Positions 27,673 through 37,679 of a stretch of 64,000 nucleotides of DNA are shown here, one piece after another. The position numbers and the translations under genes were made by a program. The DNA comes from Pseudomonas fluorescens. GTDB lineage: Bacteria; Pseudomonadota; Gammaproteobacteria; Pseudomonadales; Pseudomonadaceae. The notes under the pieces were generated by a model. The model had not been told where the DNA came from, searched no databases, and worked only from the letters and a program-made list of their open reading frames with translations. The stretch spans positions 1-64,000 of the forward strand of contig NZ_CABVHU010000002.1 of assembly GCF_902497855.1 (NCBI RefSeq), given 5' to 3'. The first letter of the stretch is position 1, and each line of letters opens with the position of its first letter.

Positions 27673-29145
27673 ATGGCTGTTAACAGCGATCGTGCAGGCA
27701 GTAAACCGTTGATCGAGAAACGTTCGATCGACTACATCCCGGAAGCGGAAAGACACGGTCGTCTGTTGAGTCAGTTCACCCTGTGGATGGGTGCCAACCT
27801 GCAAATCACCGCGATTGTCACCGGGGCCCTGGCCGTGGTGCTGGGCGGTGACGTGTTCTGGTCGTTGATCGGTCTGTTGATCGGTCAACTGCTCGGCGGT
27901 GGCGTAATGGCGCTGCATGCCGCGCAAGGGCCCAAGCTCGGCCTGCCGCAGATGATCTCCAGCCGGGTGCAGTTCGGCGTGTATGGCGCGGCCATCCCGA
28001 TCGTGCTGGTCTGTCTGATGTACCTCGGCTTCACCGCAACGGGCACCGTGCTTTCCGGCCAGGCGCTGGGCCAGTTGTTTGGCGTCAGTGACACCGTCGG
28101 TATCCTCGTTTTCGCCAGTGTCATCGTGCTGGTCACCGTGCTCGGTTATCGGGTTATCCATTGGATAGGCCGTGTAGCCAGTGTCATCGGCGTGATTGCC
28201 TTTGTTTATCTGTTCAGCCGTCTGATCAGTCAGGTTGACGTTGGTGCACTTCTGCAAATCCGTCATTTCAGCTGGAGCAGCTTCCTGCTCGCGGTGTCGC
28301 TCGCGGCATCCTGGCAGATCGCCTTTGGCCCTTATGTGGCTGACTATTCACGCTACCTGCCGAGCAAGGTTTCCTCGGTGAAAACCTTTTTCGCTGCAGG
28401 CGCAGGTTCGGTCATTGGCGCCCAGGTGGCGATGGTCCTTGGCGTGTTCGCTGCCGCGTCGGCCAACGGCCAATTCGCCGGCCACGAAGTCGCCTATATC
28501 GTGGGCCTGGGTGGTACCGGTGCCACCGCTGCGCTGCTGTACTTCAGCATCGCGTTCGGCAAGGTCACCATTTCCACGCTGAACTCCTACGGCAGCTTCA
28601 TGTGCATTGCGACCATCATCAGCGGTTTCCGTGGTGAGCTGAAGGTCACGCGCTTGCAGCGTCTGGTCTTCGTGCTGGTCATCGTCGGTGCTGCGACCCT
28701 GATGGCGTTGCTCGGTCAGCACTCGTTCCTCGGTGCGTTCAAGTCGTTCATCCTGTTCCTGCTGGCGTTCTTCACGCCATGGAGCGCGATCAACCTGGTG
28801 GACTACTACTGCATCACCCGCGAACGCTATGACGTGCCGGCGCTGGCCGATCCGAACGGTCGCTATGGTCGTTGGAACGCCCTCGGGATCAGCGTCTATG
28901 TCTTCGGTGTACTGGTGCAGTTGCCGTTCATCGCCACCAAGTTCTATACCGGTCCGCTGGTAGACGCCCTGGGTGGTGTGGATATTTCCTGGATCATCGG
29001 TCTGGTGATTCCCGCAGTCCTGTATTACCTGTGTGCGAAACGATGGCACGGCTCGGTGCCCGATCACCTGATTCTGCCGGTCGAGCAGGGCAGCGTTGCA
29101 GAACAAAAAACAAGCGGGGCCGGTCGCGCTGCTGCGCAGGCCTGA
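27673..29145 (+). CDS. NCS1 family permease, probable urocanate transporter of the hut locus
   Basis: 490-residue transporter with about 12 hydrophobic segments. The NCS1 (cytosine/purine permease) family is shown by FTLWMGANLQITAIVTGALA, GPKLGLPQMISSRVQFGVYG and FTPWSAINLVDYYCITRERYD. Its place directly after hutU matches a hut permease in P. fluorescens that has been linked to urocanate uptake (HutTu); the substrate here is inferred from context only. AGAGGTT precedes the ATG. Confidence 0.85.
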   Translation: MAVNSDRAGSKPLIEKRSIDYIPEAERHGRLLSQFTLWMGANLQITAIVTGALAVVLGGDVFWSLIGLLIGQLLGGGVMALHAAQGPKLGLPQMISSRVQFGVYGAAIPIVLVCLMYLGFTATGTVLSGQALGQLFGVSDTVGILVFASVIVLVTVLGYRVIHWIGRVASVIGVIAFVYLFSRLISQVDVGALLQIRHFSWSSFLLAVSLAASWQIAFGPYVADYSRYLPSKVSSVKTFFAAGAGSVIGAQVAMVLGVFAAASANGQFAGHEVAYIVGLGGTGATAALLYFSIAFGKVTISTLNSYGSFMCIATIISGFRGELKVTRLQRLVFVLVIVGAATLMALLGQHSFLGAFKSFILFLLAFFTPWSAINLVDYYCITRERYDVPALADPNGRYGRWNALGISVYVFGVLVQLPFIATKFYTGPLVDALGGVDISWIIGLVIPAVLYYLCAKRWHGSVPDHLILPVEQGSVAEQKTSGAGRAAAQA

Positions 29146-29213
29146 TTGGACGTGGACAGGGCTGGATGCCTCTTGACTGCCGTAAGCCAATTCATGATTA
29201 GGAGCGTCACACA

Positions 29214-30182
29214 ATGAAATCGAACAAGACCCTGCTGACCACATTGCTTTCCCTGGGCCTGCTCGCCAGTGCCGGCGCCACTCAGGCAGCCGGTTGGTGC
29301 GAGTCGGGCAAACCGGTGAAATTCGCCGGCCTGAACTGGGAAAGCGGCATGCTGCTGACCGACGTGATGCAAATCGTGTTGGAGAAGGGCTACGACTGCA
29401 AGACGGACAGCCTGCCAGGCAACTCCATCACCATGGAAAACGCCCTGAGCAGCAACGACATTCAAGTGTTTGCCGAAGAATGGGTCGGTCGCAGCGAAGT
29501 CTGGAACAAGGCCGAGAAGGCCGGCAAGGTGGTCGGTGTCGGCGCTCCGGTCGTGGGCGCGATCGAAGGCTGGTATGTGCCGCGTTACGTGATCGAAGGC
29601 GACGCCAAGCGCAAGCTGGAGCCAAAAGCCCCGGACCTTAAGGCCATCGCCGACCTGGGCAAATACGCCACCGTGTTCAAGGACCAGGAAGAGCCATCCA
29701 AGGGCCGTTTCTATAACTGCCCGGCCGGCTGGACCTGTGAGCTGGACAACAGCGAAATGCTCAAAAGCTACGGCCTGGAAAGTACCTACACCAACTTCCG
29801 CCCAGGCACCGGCCCGGCGCTGGATGCAGCGGTGCTGTCGAGCTACAAGCGTGGCGAGCCGATCCTGTTCTACTACTGGTCGCCAACCCCGCTGATGGGC
29901 CAGGTCGACCTGGTCAAGCTTGAAGAAAAACCGGGCGTGGACAAGAGCGTGACCATCAAGGTCGGCCTGTCCAAGACCTTCCACGAGCAAGCCCCGGAAC
30001 TGGTGGCCGTGCTGGAAAAGATCAACCTGCCGATCGACCTGCTGAACCAGAACCTGGGGCGCATGGCCAAGGAGCGGATCGAGTCACCAAAACTGGCGAA
30101 AATCTTCCTCAAGGAACATCCTGAAGTCTGGCACGCATGGGTGAGCGAAGACGCAGCCAAGAAAATCGACGCGGCCTTGTAG
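29214..30182 (+). CDS. hutX: Periplasmic substrate-binding protein of the HutXWV ABC transporter
   Basis: 322-residue secreted binding protein of the glycine-betaine/choline (OpuAC) type. It has a signal peptide ending ATQAA, then GWCESGKPVKFAGLNWESG. Tryptophan/tyrosine-rich segments such as EWVGRSEVW and ILFYYWSPTPLM resemble ligand-contact regions in this class. In the hut locus such systems import histidine, and some relatives also import proline. TAGGAG lies upstream. First gene of the hutX-W-V set. Confidence 0.9.
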   Translation: MKSNKTLLTTLLSLGLLASAGATQAAGWCESGKPVKFAGLNWESGMLLTDVMQIVLEKGYDCKTDSLPGNSITMENALSSNDIQVFAEEWVGRSEVWNKAEKAGKVVGVGAPVVGAIEGWYVPRYVIEGDAKRKLEPKAPDLKAIADLGKYATVFKDQEEPSKGRFYNCPAGWTCELDNSEMLKSYGLESTYTNFRPGTGPALDAAVLSSYKRGEPILFYYWSPTPLMGQVDLVKLEEKPGVDKSVTIKVGLSKTFHEQAPELVAVLEKINLPIDLLNQNLGRMAKERIESPKLAKIFLKEHPEVWHAWVSEDAAKKIDAAL

Positions 30183-30252
30183 GTCGAGCTTCACCGACTG
30201 CCGTCAGCGGCAGTCGAATGCTTGATCGCAACCCCTTGATTGAGAGTCTCTT

Positions 30253-31104
30253 ATGTTTCCCGAAAACTTTACCTTTTCCATCGCCGACTGGGTCAACGGT
30301 TGGGTCGATTCGCTGGTCACCAACTACGGCGATGTGTTCCGTAGCATTTCCGACACGCTGTTGTGGGCCATCGTCAATCTTGAAGGGCTGCTGCGTGCGG
30401 CGCCCTGGTGGCTGATGCTGGCGATCGTGGCGGGCGTTGCCTGGCACGCTACCCGCAAAGTCGTGACCACTTCCGTCATCGTCGGCCTGCTGTTCCTGGT
30501 GGGGGCGGTCGGCCTCTGGGACAAGCTGATGCAAACTCTGGCGCTGATGATGGTGGCGACGGTCATCTCGGTGCTGATCGGCATTCCGCTGGGCATTCTC
30601 TCGGCGCGCAGCAATCGCCTGCGTTCGGTGCTGATGCCGCTGCTGGACATCATGCAGACCATGCCGAGTTTCGTGTACCTGATCCCGGTGCTGATGCTGT
30701 TCGGCCTGGGCAAGGTCCCGGCGATTTTCGCGACCGTTATCTACGCTGCGCCACCGCTGATCCGCCTGACCGATCTGGGCATTCGCCAGGTCGACGGTGA
30801 AGTGATGGAAGCGATCAACGCCTTCGGTGCCAACCGCTGGCAGCAACTGTTTGGCGTGCAACTGCCGCTGGCCCTGCCGAGCATCATGGCCGGGATCAAC
30901 CAGACCACCATGATGGCCCTGTCGATGGTAGTGATTGCCTCGATGATCGGTGCCCGTGGCCTGGGCGAAGACGTGTTGGTGGGGATTCAGACCCTCAACG
31001 TCGGACGAGGCCTTGAAGCCGGTCTGGCGATCGTGATTCTGGCAGTGGTCATCGACCGCATTACTCAGGCGTATGGTCGGCCACGGCATGAGGTGAGCAA
31101 ATGA
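30253..31104 (+). CDS. hutW: ABC transporter permease HutW
   Basis: 283-residue inner-membrane permease of the ProW/OpuAB type. After an N-terminal region with the first helices it has the permease core with [19 protein letters not shown] and the EAA loop [28 protein letters not shown]. Its stop codon overlaps the hutV start by four bases (ATGA), so the two are translated together. Confidence 0.93.
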   Translation: MFPENFTFSIADWVNGWVDSLVTNYGDVFRSISDTLLWAIVNLEGLLRAAPWWLMLAIVAGVAWHATRKVVTTSVIVGLLFLVGAVGLWDKLMQTLALMMVATVISVLIGIPLGILSARSNRLRSVLMPLLDIMQTMPSFVYLIPVLMLFGLGKVPAIFATVIYAAPPLIRLTDLGIRQVDGEVMEAINAFGANRWQQLFGVQLPLALPSIMAGINQTTMMALSMVVIASMIGARGLGEDVLVGIQTLNVGRGLEAGLAIVILAVVIDRITQAYGRPRHEVSK

Positions 31105-31931
31105 ACAACGCAACCGTGAGCAAGATCGAAGTCAAAAACGTCTTCAAGATTTTCGGCAACCGTGCCAAGGAAGCGTTGGCCATGGTTGGCCAGGGCAAGA
31201 CCAAGGATCAGGTGCTGGCCGAAACCGGCTGCGTGGTCGGCGTGAACGATTTGTCCCTGAGCATCGGCAGCGGCGAGATCTTCGTGATCATGGGCCTGTC
31301 GGGTTCCGGCAAATCCACCCTGGTGCGTCACTTCAACCGCTTGATCGACCCGACCAGCGGCGCGATCCTGGTGGACGGTGTGGACATCCTGCAATACGAC
31401 ATGGAAGCCCTGCGCGAATTTCGCCGACGCAAGATCAGCATGGTATTCCAGAGTTTCGGCCTGTTGCCGCACAAGAGCGTGCTGGATAACGTCGCCTACG
31501 GCCTGAAAGTGCGTGGCGAAAGCAAGCAGATGTGCACCGAGCGCGCGTTGCACTGGATCAATACCGTGGGCCTCAAGGGCTACGAACACAAATACCCGCA
31601 TCAGCTTTCCGGCGGCATGCGTCAGCGTGTGGGCCTGGCCCGCGCACTGGCGGCGGACACCGACATCATCCTGATGGACGAAGCGTTCAGCGCCCTCGAC
31701 CCGCTGATCCGCGCCGAGATGCAGGACCAGTTGCTGGAACTGCAAAAGACGTTGCACAAGACCATCGTCTTCATTACCCACGACCTCGACGAGGCCGTGC
31801 GGATCGGCAACCGTATTGCGATCCTCAAGGACGGCCGCCTGATTCAGGTGGGGACGCCGAGAGAGATCCTGCATTCGCCGGCGGATGAGTATGTCGACCG
31901 GTTCGTGCAGCGGCGGGCGGCGGTGGTTTGA
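31101..31931 (+). CDS. hutV: ABC transporter ATP-binding protein HutV
   Basis: 276-residue ATPase of the ProV/OpuAA class. Walker [10 protein letters not shown], signature [16 protein letters not shown], Walker [14 protein letters not shown] and switch histidine in [10 protein letters not shown] are all intact. It is shorter than ProV and ends after the nucleotide-binding domain, without the CBS domains. The composite palindrome begins one base after its stop codon. Confidence 0.94.
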   Translation: MNNATVSKIEVKNVFKIFGNRAKEALAMVGQGKTKDQVLAETGCVVGVNDLSLSIGSGEIFVIMGLSGSGKSTLVRHFNRLIDPTSGAILVDGVDILQYDMEALREFRRRKISMVFQSFGLLPHKSVLDNVAYGLKVRGESKQMCTERALHWINTVGLKGYEHKYPHQLSGGMRQRVGLARALAADTDIILMDEAFSALDPLIRAEMQDQLLELQKTLHKTIVFITHDLDEAVRIGNRIAILKDGRLIQVGTPREILHSPADEYVDRFVQRRAAVV

Positions 31932-31932
31932 T

Positions 31933-32068
31933 GATCGTTCCCACGCTCTGCGTGGGAATGCATCCCGTGACGCTCCGCGTCACACAATGCGCAGGGCTTG
32001 GGCCTTGCGCTGACAACGGGACGCGGAGCGTCCCAGGCAGCATTCCCACGCAGAGCGTGGGAACGATC
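31933..32068. repeat. Composite palindromic element, GATCGTTCCCACGC family, copy 2
   Basis: Same outer arms as the copy at 22398, but about 30 bp longer because of an insert (about 31985-32018) between the inner hairpins GTGACGC/GCGTCAC and GGGACGC/GCGTCCC. It fills nearly the whole gap between hutV and the histidase-like gene. Confidence 0.9.
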
Positions 32069-32086
32069 ACGTTCAAGAGGTCAATG

Positions 32087-33610
32087 ATGTCCCAGGCTGA
32101 AAAAATCGTTATCGCCGACGCCCCGTTGCGTTGGCAGGATGTGGTTGCCGTAGCCCGCCATGGCGCACAGTTGGAGCTGTCGCCCCAGACCTGGGCGCGG
32201 ATCGACAATGCCCAGGCCATCGTCCAGCGCATCGTCGCCAGCGGCGAACGCGCCTATGGCGTCAACACCGGTCTGGGGGCGTTGTGCAACGTCTCGCTCA
32301 AAGACGAGCAACTCAGCCAGTTGTCGCGCAATACCTTGCTCAGTCACGCCTGTGGCGTTGGCGCTCCGTTGGCCGACGAACAGACTCGCGCGATCATGTG
32401 CGCCGCGATCCGCAATTACTCCCATGGCAAGTCCGGTATTCACCGTCGTGTGGTCGAGGCTCTGCTGGCGCTGCTTAACCGCGGCATCACCCCGCAAGTG
32501 CCGTCCCAGGGCTCGGTCGGTTACCTGACCCACATGGCCCACATTGGTATTGCGCTGCTGGGTGTCGGCAATGTGAGCTATCGCGGGCAGATCATTGGCG
32601 CGCAGCAGGCACTGGCCGAAGAAGGTCTGCAACCGGTTCAGCTCGGCGCCAAGGACGGTTTGTGCCTGGTCAACGGCACGCCGTGCATGACCGGCCTCAG
32701 CTGCCTGGCGATTGCCGATGCCACGCGCCTGATGCAGTGGGCCGACGTGATCGGAGCGATGAGCTTCGAAGCCCAGCGCGGTCAGATCGCAGCGTTCGAT
32801 GCCGAAATCATCGCGCTTAAACCGCATCCGGGCATGCAACGGGTCGGGATCAACCTGCGCGCCTTGCTTGATGGCAGTGAAGTGATCGCCAGCAGCAAGG
32901 GCATTCGCACGCAGGATGCGTTGAGCATCCGTTCGATCCCGCAAGTCCACGGCGCTGCACGGGATCAGCTGGCGCACGGGATTCAACAGATCGAAACCGA
33001 ACTCAACGCTGTCACTGACAACCCGATGTTGCTGGGCACGCCGGACAATTTCCGCATCGTGTCCCAAGCCAACCCGCACGGTCAGTCCGTGGCAATGGCT
33101 GCGGATCTGCTGGCCATCGCCATGGCAGAAATCGGCTCCATCGCCGAGCGGCGCCTGGACCGCTTGATCAACCCGCACGTCAGCGGTTTGCCGGCGTTTC
33201 TGGTGGCCAACCCGGGGGTGAACTCCGGGATGATGATCGTCCAGTACGTCGCTGCCTCGCTGTGCGCGGAAAACCGCCAGCTGGCGCAACCGGCGGTGCT
33301 CGACAACTACGTCACCTCGGGCCTGCAGGAAGATCACCTGAGCATGGGCACCAACGCGGCGCTGAAGCTGCACCGCGCCTTGGAAAACTGCACGCAGATT
33401 CTTGCCATCGAGTACTTGCTGGCGGCCCAGGCCTTTGAGTTCTTGAAAGAACAACGCTTTGGCGCCGGCACCGATGCCGCATGGCGTCTGCTGCGCGAAC
33501 GGGTTCCGGCCTACGACCAGGACCGCTGGCTGGCGCCGGATATCGCCGCCGCCGCGGGCGTTTTGAAAGACCCGGTCTTGCTGCAAAAAGCTTTGCCGAA
33601 CTTGAACTGA
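32087..33610 (+). CDS. Histidase-like protein lacking the MIO Ala-Ser-Gly triad (HutH paralogue)
   Basis: 507-residue member of the aromatic-amino-acid lyase family, but the catalytic prosthetic group cannot form. Where true histidase has [15 protein letters not shown], this protein has GSVGYLTHMAH (residues 142-152): exactly the three ASG codons are missing at 32521/32522, in frame. The active-site Tyr of QDPYSLRC is also replaced (QDALSIRS). Other lyase residues remain: Y57 (RAYGVNTG), H87 (LLSHACG), the NGT asparagine and QEDH glutamate. It is intact, with AGAGG six bases before the ATG, so it is not a decaying pseudogene. Pseudomonas hut loci are known to carry a second hutH-like gene not needed for histidine growth. 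Possible roles: binding protein, regulator or different enzyme. Confidence 0.9.
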   Translation: MSQAEKIVIADAPLRWQDVVAVARHGAQLELSPQTWARIDNAQAIVQRIVASGERAYGVNTGLGALCNVSLKDEQLSQLSRNTLLSHACGVGAPLADEQTRAIMCAAIRNYSHGKSGIHRRVVEALLALLNRGITPQVPSQGSVGYLTHMAHIGIALLGVGNVSYRGQIIGAQQALAEEGLQPVQLGAKDGLCLVNGTPCMTGLSCLAIADATRLMQWADVIGAMSFEAQRGQIAAFDAEIIALKPHPGMQRVGINLRALLDGSEVIASSKGIRTQDALSIRSIPQVHGAARDQLAHGIQQIETELNAVTDNPMLLGTPDNFRIVSQANPHGQSVAMAADLLAIAMAEIGSIAERRLDRLINPHVSGLPAFLVANPGVNSGMMIVQYVAASLCAENRQLAQPAVLDNYVTSGLQEDHLSMGTNAALKLHRALENCTQILAIEYLLAAQAFEFLKEQRFGAGTDAAWRLLRERVPAYDQDRWLAPDIAAAAGVLKDPVLLQKALPNLN

Positions 33611-33727
33611 TTTCCCTACAAAACCAGCGTGCCAAGGCGCCAGCCCCCTCAGAAAGGCGGGAAGCGACGGACAACGGATATCTCCGGAGCGTCTGGTAGT
33701 TAATAACACTCTCAAAAGGAGCAAAAA

Positions 33728-35260
33728 ATGACTGCGCTTAATTTGATTCCCGGCCAACTGAGTCTTGCCCAACTGCGTGATGTCTATCAGCAGCCGGTGA
33801 AACTGACCCTCGACAACAGCGCCTCGGCGCAGATCGAGGCCAGTGTCGCGTGCGTGGAGCAGATCCTCGCCGAGAACCGCACTGCCTACGGGATCAACAC
33901 CGGTTTCGGCCTGCTGGCCTCGACCCGCATCGCCAGCGAAGACCTGGAAAACCTCCAGCGCTCGCTGGTGCTGTCCCACGCCGCCGGTGTCGGCGAGCCG
34001 ATCAGCGACGCCCTGGTGCGCCTGGTCATGGTGCTCAAGGTCAACAGCCTGAGCCGTGGTTTTTCCGGCATTCGCCGCGTAGTGATCGACGCCTTGATCG
34101 CGCTGATCAACGCCGAGGTCTACCCGCACATCCCGTTGAAAGGTTCGGTCGGTGCCTCCGGTGACCTGGCGCCTTTGGCCCACATGTCGCTGGTGCTGCT
34201 GGGCGAAGGCAAGGCGCGCTACAAGGGTGAATGGCTGGAAGCGCGCGAAGCACTGCAGGTCGCCGGTCTCAAGCCGCTGACACTGGCTGCCAAGGAAGGT
34301 CTGGCGTTGCTCAACGGTACTCAGGTGTCTACCGCTTACGCGTTGCGTGGTCTGTTTGAAGGTGAAGACCTGTTCGCCGGTGCCGTGGCGCTGGGTGCCC
34401 TGACCGTTGAAGCGGTATTGGGCTCGCGCTCGCCGTTCGATGCGCGCATCCACGCCGCTCGCGGCCAGAAAGGCCAGATCGACGCTGCTGCCGCTTACCG
34501 TGATCTGTTGGGCGAGCGCAGTGAAGTCTCCGATTCGCACCAGAACTGCGACAAGGTTCAGGACCCGTATTCCCTGCGCTGCCAGCCGCAAGTCATGGGC
34601 GCCTGCCTGACCCAGTTCCGTCAGGCTGCCGAAGTGCTGGCCGTCGAGGCGAACGCGGTCTCCGACAACCCGCTGGTGTTCGCCGCTGAAGGCGACGTGA
34701 TCTCCGGCGGTAACTTCCACGCCGAGCCGGTGGCCATGGCTGCCGACAACATGGCCCTGGCCATCGCTGAAATCGGCTCCCTGAGCGAGCGCCGTATCTC
34801 GCTGATGATGGACAAGCACATGTCGCAACTGCCGCCGTTCCTGGTGGCCAATGGCGGGGTGAACTCCGGTTTCATGATCGCCCAGGTGACGGCGGCGGCA
34901 TTGGCCAGCGAGAATAAGGCGCTGTCCCATCCGCATTCGGTGGACAGCCTGCCGACGTCGGCGAACCAGGAAGACCATGTGTCCATGGCCCCGGCGGCGG
35001 GCAAGCGTCTGTGGGAAATGGCGGAAAATACTCGCGGGGTGCTCGCCGTGGAATGGTTGGCGGCGTGCCAGGGGCTGGATTTGCGTGAAGGTCTGAAGAC
35101 TTCGGCGAAGCTGGAAAAGGCCCGGGCGATTTTGCGTAAAGAAGTGCCGTTTTATGAGAAAGACCGGTTCTTTGCGCCGGACATCAATGCGGCGACCCAA
35201 TTGCTGGCCACGCGCTGCCTGAATGAACTGGTGTCGGTGAAGTTGCTGCCGAGCCTCTAA
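33728..35260 (+). CDS. hutH: Histidine ammonia-lyase (histidase)
   Basis: Deaminates L-histidine to trans-urocanate, the first step of the pathway, through a self-formed MIO group. 510 residues. The MIO triad A143-S144-G145 sits in [12 protein letters not shown]. The other catalytic residues of the P. putida enzyme are present: Y54, H84, N196, Y281, R284, F330 and the QEDH glutamate near 415. AAGGAG precedes the ATG. This is the active copy, in contrast to the upstream paralogue. Confidence 0.98.
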   Translation: MTALNLIPGQLSLAQLRDVYQQPVKLTLDNSASAQIEASVACVEQILAENRTAYGINTGFGLLASTRIASEDLENLQRSLVLSHAAGVGEPISDALVRLVMVLKVNSLSRGFSGIRRVVIDALIALINAEVYPHIPLKGSVGASGDLAPLAHMSLVLLGEGKARYKGEWLEAREALQVAGLKPLTLAAKEGLALLNGTQVSTAYALRGLFEGEDLFAGAVALGALTVEAVLGSRSPFDARIHAARGQKGQIDAAAAYRDLLGERSEVSDSHQNCDKVQDPYSLRCQPQVMGACLTQFRQAAEVLAVEANAVSDNPLVFAAEGDVISGGNFHAEPVAMAADNMALAIAEIGSLSERRISLMMDKHMSQLPPFLVANGGVNSGFMIAQVTAAALASENKALSHPHSVDSLPTSANQEDHVSMAPAAGKRLWEMAENTRGVLAVEWLAACQGLDLREGLKTSAKLEKARAILRKEVPFYEKDRFFAPDINAATQLLATRCLNELVSVKLLPSL

Positions 35261-35272
35261 CCCCCACCCACC

Positions 35273-35374
35273 GATCGTTCCCACGCTTTGCGTGGGAATG
35301 CAGCCCGTGACGCTCCGCGTCACTGGACGCAGAGCGTCCCTAGAGGCATTCCCACGCGGAGCGTGGGAACGATC
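35273..35374. repeat. Composite palindromic element, GATCGTTCCCACGC family, copy 3
   Basis: About 100-bp copy with outer arms as at 22398 and inner hairpins GTGACGC/GCGTCAC and GGACGC/GCGTCC. It ends 18 bases before the hutI start codon and only six bases before its ribosome site. Confidence 0.9.
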
Positions 35375-35392
35375 AAAGACGAGGAACTCGGG

Positions 35393-36616
35393 ATGAAAAC
35401 TCTCTGGCAACACTGCCACGTCGCAACCATGGCGCAAGGCGTCTACTCGATCATCGAGGATGCGGCCATCGTGACGTCCGGTGCGCACATTGAGTGGATC
35501 GGCCCACGCGCTGAACTGCCGCCGGGTGAATACCCGGCCGTCAACGACTTGAATGGGGCCTGGGTGACGCCGGGCCTGATCGACTGCCACACCCATACGG
35601 TGTTCGGCGGTAACCGCAGCGGTGAATTCGAACAGCGGCTGCAAGGCGTCAGCTACTCGGAAATCGCGGCGGCTGGCGGCGGTATCGCCAGCACCGTACG
35701 TGCCACTCGCACGGCGACCGAGGACGAACTGTTCGCCAGTGCCGCCAAACGTCTGAAAAGCCTGATCCGCGACGGCGTGACCACCGTCGAGATGAAGTCC
35801 GGCTACGGCCTGGACCTGGCCAGCGAACGCAAGATCCTGCGAGTGATCCGCCGCCTCGGCGCCGAACTGCCGGTCAGCGTGCGCAGCACTTGCCTGGCCG
35901 CCCACGCCTTGCCACCGGAGTACAAGGATCGCGCCGACGACTACATCGATCACATCTGCGCTGAAATGCTTCCGGCCCTGGCCGCCGAAGGGCTGGTGGA
36001 TGCAGTGGATGCGTTCTGCGAATACCTGGCGTTCTCGCCGGCGCAGGTCGAGCGTGTGTTCATCACCGCACAGGCACTGGGCCTGCCGGTGAAGCTGCAT
36101 GCCGAGCAACTGTCGTCCCTGCACGGTTCGAGCCTGGCAGCGCGTTACCATGCACTGTCCGCCGATCACCTGGAATTCATGACCGAAGACGACGCCATCG
36201 CCATGGCCGAGTCCGGCACCGTCGCAGTATTGCTGCCTGGCGCGTTCTACTTCCTGCGGGAAACCCAATTGCCGCCGATGGACGCCCTGCGCAAGCACGG
36301 GGTGAAAATCGCCATCGCCAGCGACCTCAACCCCGGCACTTCGCCGGCGTTGTCGTTGCGCTTGATGCTGAACATGGCGTGCACTTGTTTTCGCATGACC
36401 CCGGAAGAAGCCCTGGCGGGCGCGACGATTCATGCCGCCACCGCGTTGGGCATGGCCCAAACACACGGTTCGCTGGAAGCCGGCAAGGTCGCGGACTTCG
36501 TCGCCTGGCAAATCGATCGTCCCGCCGACTTGGCGTACTGGCTGGGCGGCGACCTGGAAAAACGCGTCGTGCGTCACGGCGTCGAAACACGCATTCAGGA
36601 GAACAGTCGTGGATAA
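35393..36616 (+). CDS. hutI: Imidazolonepropionase
   Basis: Hydrolyses 4-imidazolone-5-propionate to formiminoglutamate, step three of the pathway. 407-residue amidohydrolase with metal motif [10 protein letters not shown] (H66, H68), [19 protein letters not shown] and the late SDLNPGT aspartate. The ATG at 35393 follows GAGGAACTC; the longer frame would pass through the palindromic element. Its end overlaps hutG by eight bases. Confidence 0.97.
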   Translation: MKTLWQHCHVATMAQGVYSIIEDAAIVTSGAHIEWIGPRAELPPGEYPAVNDLNGAWVTPGLIDCHTHTVFGGNRSGEFEQRLQGVSYSEIAAAGGGIASTVRATRTATEDELFASAAKRLKSLIRDGVTTVEMKSGYGLDLASERKILRVIRRLGAELPVSVRSTCLAAHALPPEYKDRADDYIDHICAEMLPALAAEGLVDAVDAFCEYLAFSPAQVERVFITAQALGLPVKLHAEQLSSLHGSSLAARYHALSADHLEFMTEDDAIAMAESGTVAVLLPGAFYFLRETQLPPMDALRKHGVKIAIASDLNPGTSPALSLRLMLNMACTCFRMTPEEALAGATIHAATALGMAQTHGSLEAGKVADFVAWQIDRPADLAYWLGGDLEKRVVRHGVETRIQENSRG

Positions 36617-37424
36617 GGTTCTGAACTTCAAACAAGGCCGCGTACCGCTGCTCATCAGCATGCCCCACGCCGGTCTGCGCCTGACCCCGGCGGTCGAAGC
36701 CGGGTTGATCCCCGACGCGAAAAGCCTGCCGGACACCGACTGGCACATCCCAAGGCTTTACGAATTTGCCGCAGAGCTGGGTGCCAGCACCCTGGCGGCC
36801 GAGTACTCGCGGTTTGTCATCGACCTGAATCGGCCATCCGATGACAAGCCTTTGTATGCCGGCGCGACCACCGGCCTGTACCCGGCGACGCTGTTCGACG
36901 GCATTCCATTGTTCCGTGAGGGCATGGCGCCGTCGGCGGCGGAACGGGCGACTTATCTTGAGCAGATCTGGACGCCGTATCACAGCACCTTGCAGAACGA
37001 GTTGGCGCGATTGAAAGCCGAATTCGGCTATGCGCTGCTGTTCGATGCGCACTCGATCCGCTCGATCATCCCGCATCTGTTCGACGGCAAACTGCCGGAC
37101 TTCAACCTTGGCACCTTCAACGGCGCCAGTTGCGATCCGCAGTTGGCCACCGAGCTGGAGGCGATTTGCGCGCGTCACGGCGATTACAGCCATGTGCTGA
37201 ACGGTCGCTTCAAGGGCGGCCACATCACCCGGCACTACGGCAATCCGGCCGAGAACATACATGCGGTGCAATTGGAGCTGGGCCAATGCACCTACATGGA
37301 AGAGTTCGAACCGTTCCGCTATCGCCAGGACCTGGCAGCGCCGACCCAGGTAGTGCTCAGGGAATTGTTGCAAGGGTTGTTGGCATGGGGTGAAAAGCAC
37401 TATGGCTCGGCGCGCCCCCTGTAG
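36609..37424 (+). CDS. hutG: N-formylglutamate deformylase
   Basis: Releases formate and glutamate from N-formylglutamate, the last step of the Pseudomonas-type pathway. 271 residues. Conserved stretches are [35 protein letters not shown] and [13 protein letters not shown]. The GTG at 36609 with AGGAGA six bases upstream gives the expected N-terminus [10 protein letters not shown]; a longer in-frame start inside hutI gives unrelated sequence and is rejected. It overlaps hutI, indicating coupled translation. Confidence 0.96.
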   Translation: MDKVLNFKQGRVPLLISMPHAGLRLTPAVEAGLIPDAKSLPDTDWHIPRLYEFAAELGASTLAAEYSRFVIDLNRPSDDKPLYAGATTGLYPATLFDGIPLFREGMAPSAAERATYLEQIWTPYHSTLQNELARLKAEFGYALLFDAHSIRSIIPHLFDGKLPDFNLGTFNGASCDPQLATELEAICARHGDYSHVLNGRFKGGHITRHYGNPAENIHAVQLELGQCTYMEEFEPFRYRQDLAAPTQVVLRELLQGLLAWGEKHYGSARPL

Positions 37425-37491
37425 ATACCGTCTTGAGCCTCACTGAGCAAGCGCAAGTCGGTTCCTACAATCGCGCAGTCGACACAATCCC

Positions 37492-37582
37492 CTGTAGGAG
37501 CTGGCTTGCCAGCGAAGAGGCCATCACATCCAGCATTAATATCGGCTGACCCACCGCCTTCGCCAGCAAGCCGGCTCCTACA
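37492..37582. repeat. REPIN, GTAGGAGCTGGCTTGCCAGCGAA type
   Basis: Inverted REP pair (37492-37517 and 37557-37582) downstream of hutG, closing the hut locus. This TGGCTTGCCA subclass recurs at 60602. Confidence 0.9.
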
Positions 37583-37679
37583 AGTGAATGCTCATTGACG
37601 TAATTCGGGTTTATGATGCCGGACGGCAGAATAATAGAAGTCCCCCCAGGGATGACCTCGACCCCTTACGGAGCGCGCA

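Noticed and set aside
32081..36748. A 1555-codon open frame on the minus strand across the hutH-like gene, hutH, hutI and hutG
   Set aside because: It is antisense to four well-conserved genes and crosses their gaps and a palindromic repeat; such frames arise from high third-position GC. Its translation has no recognisable domain.
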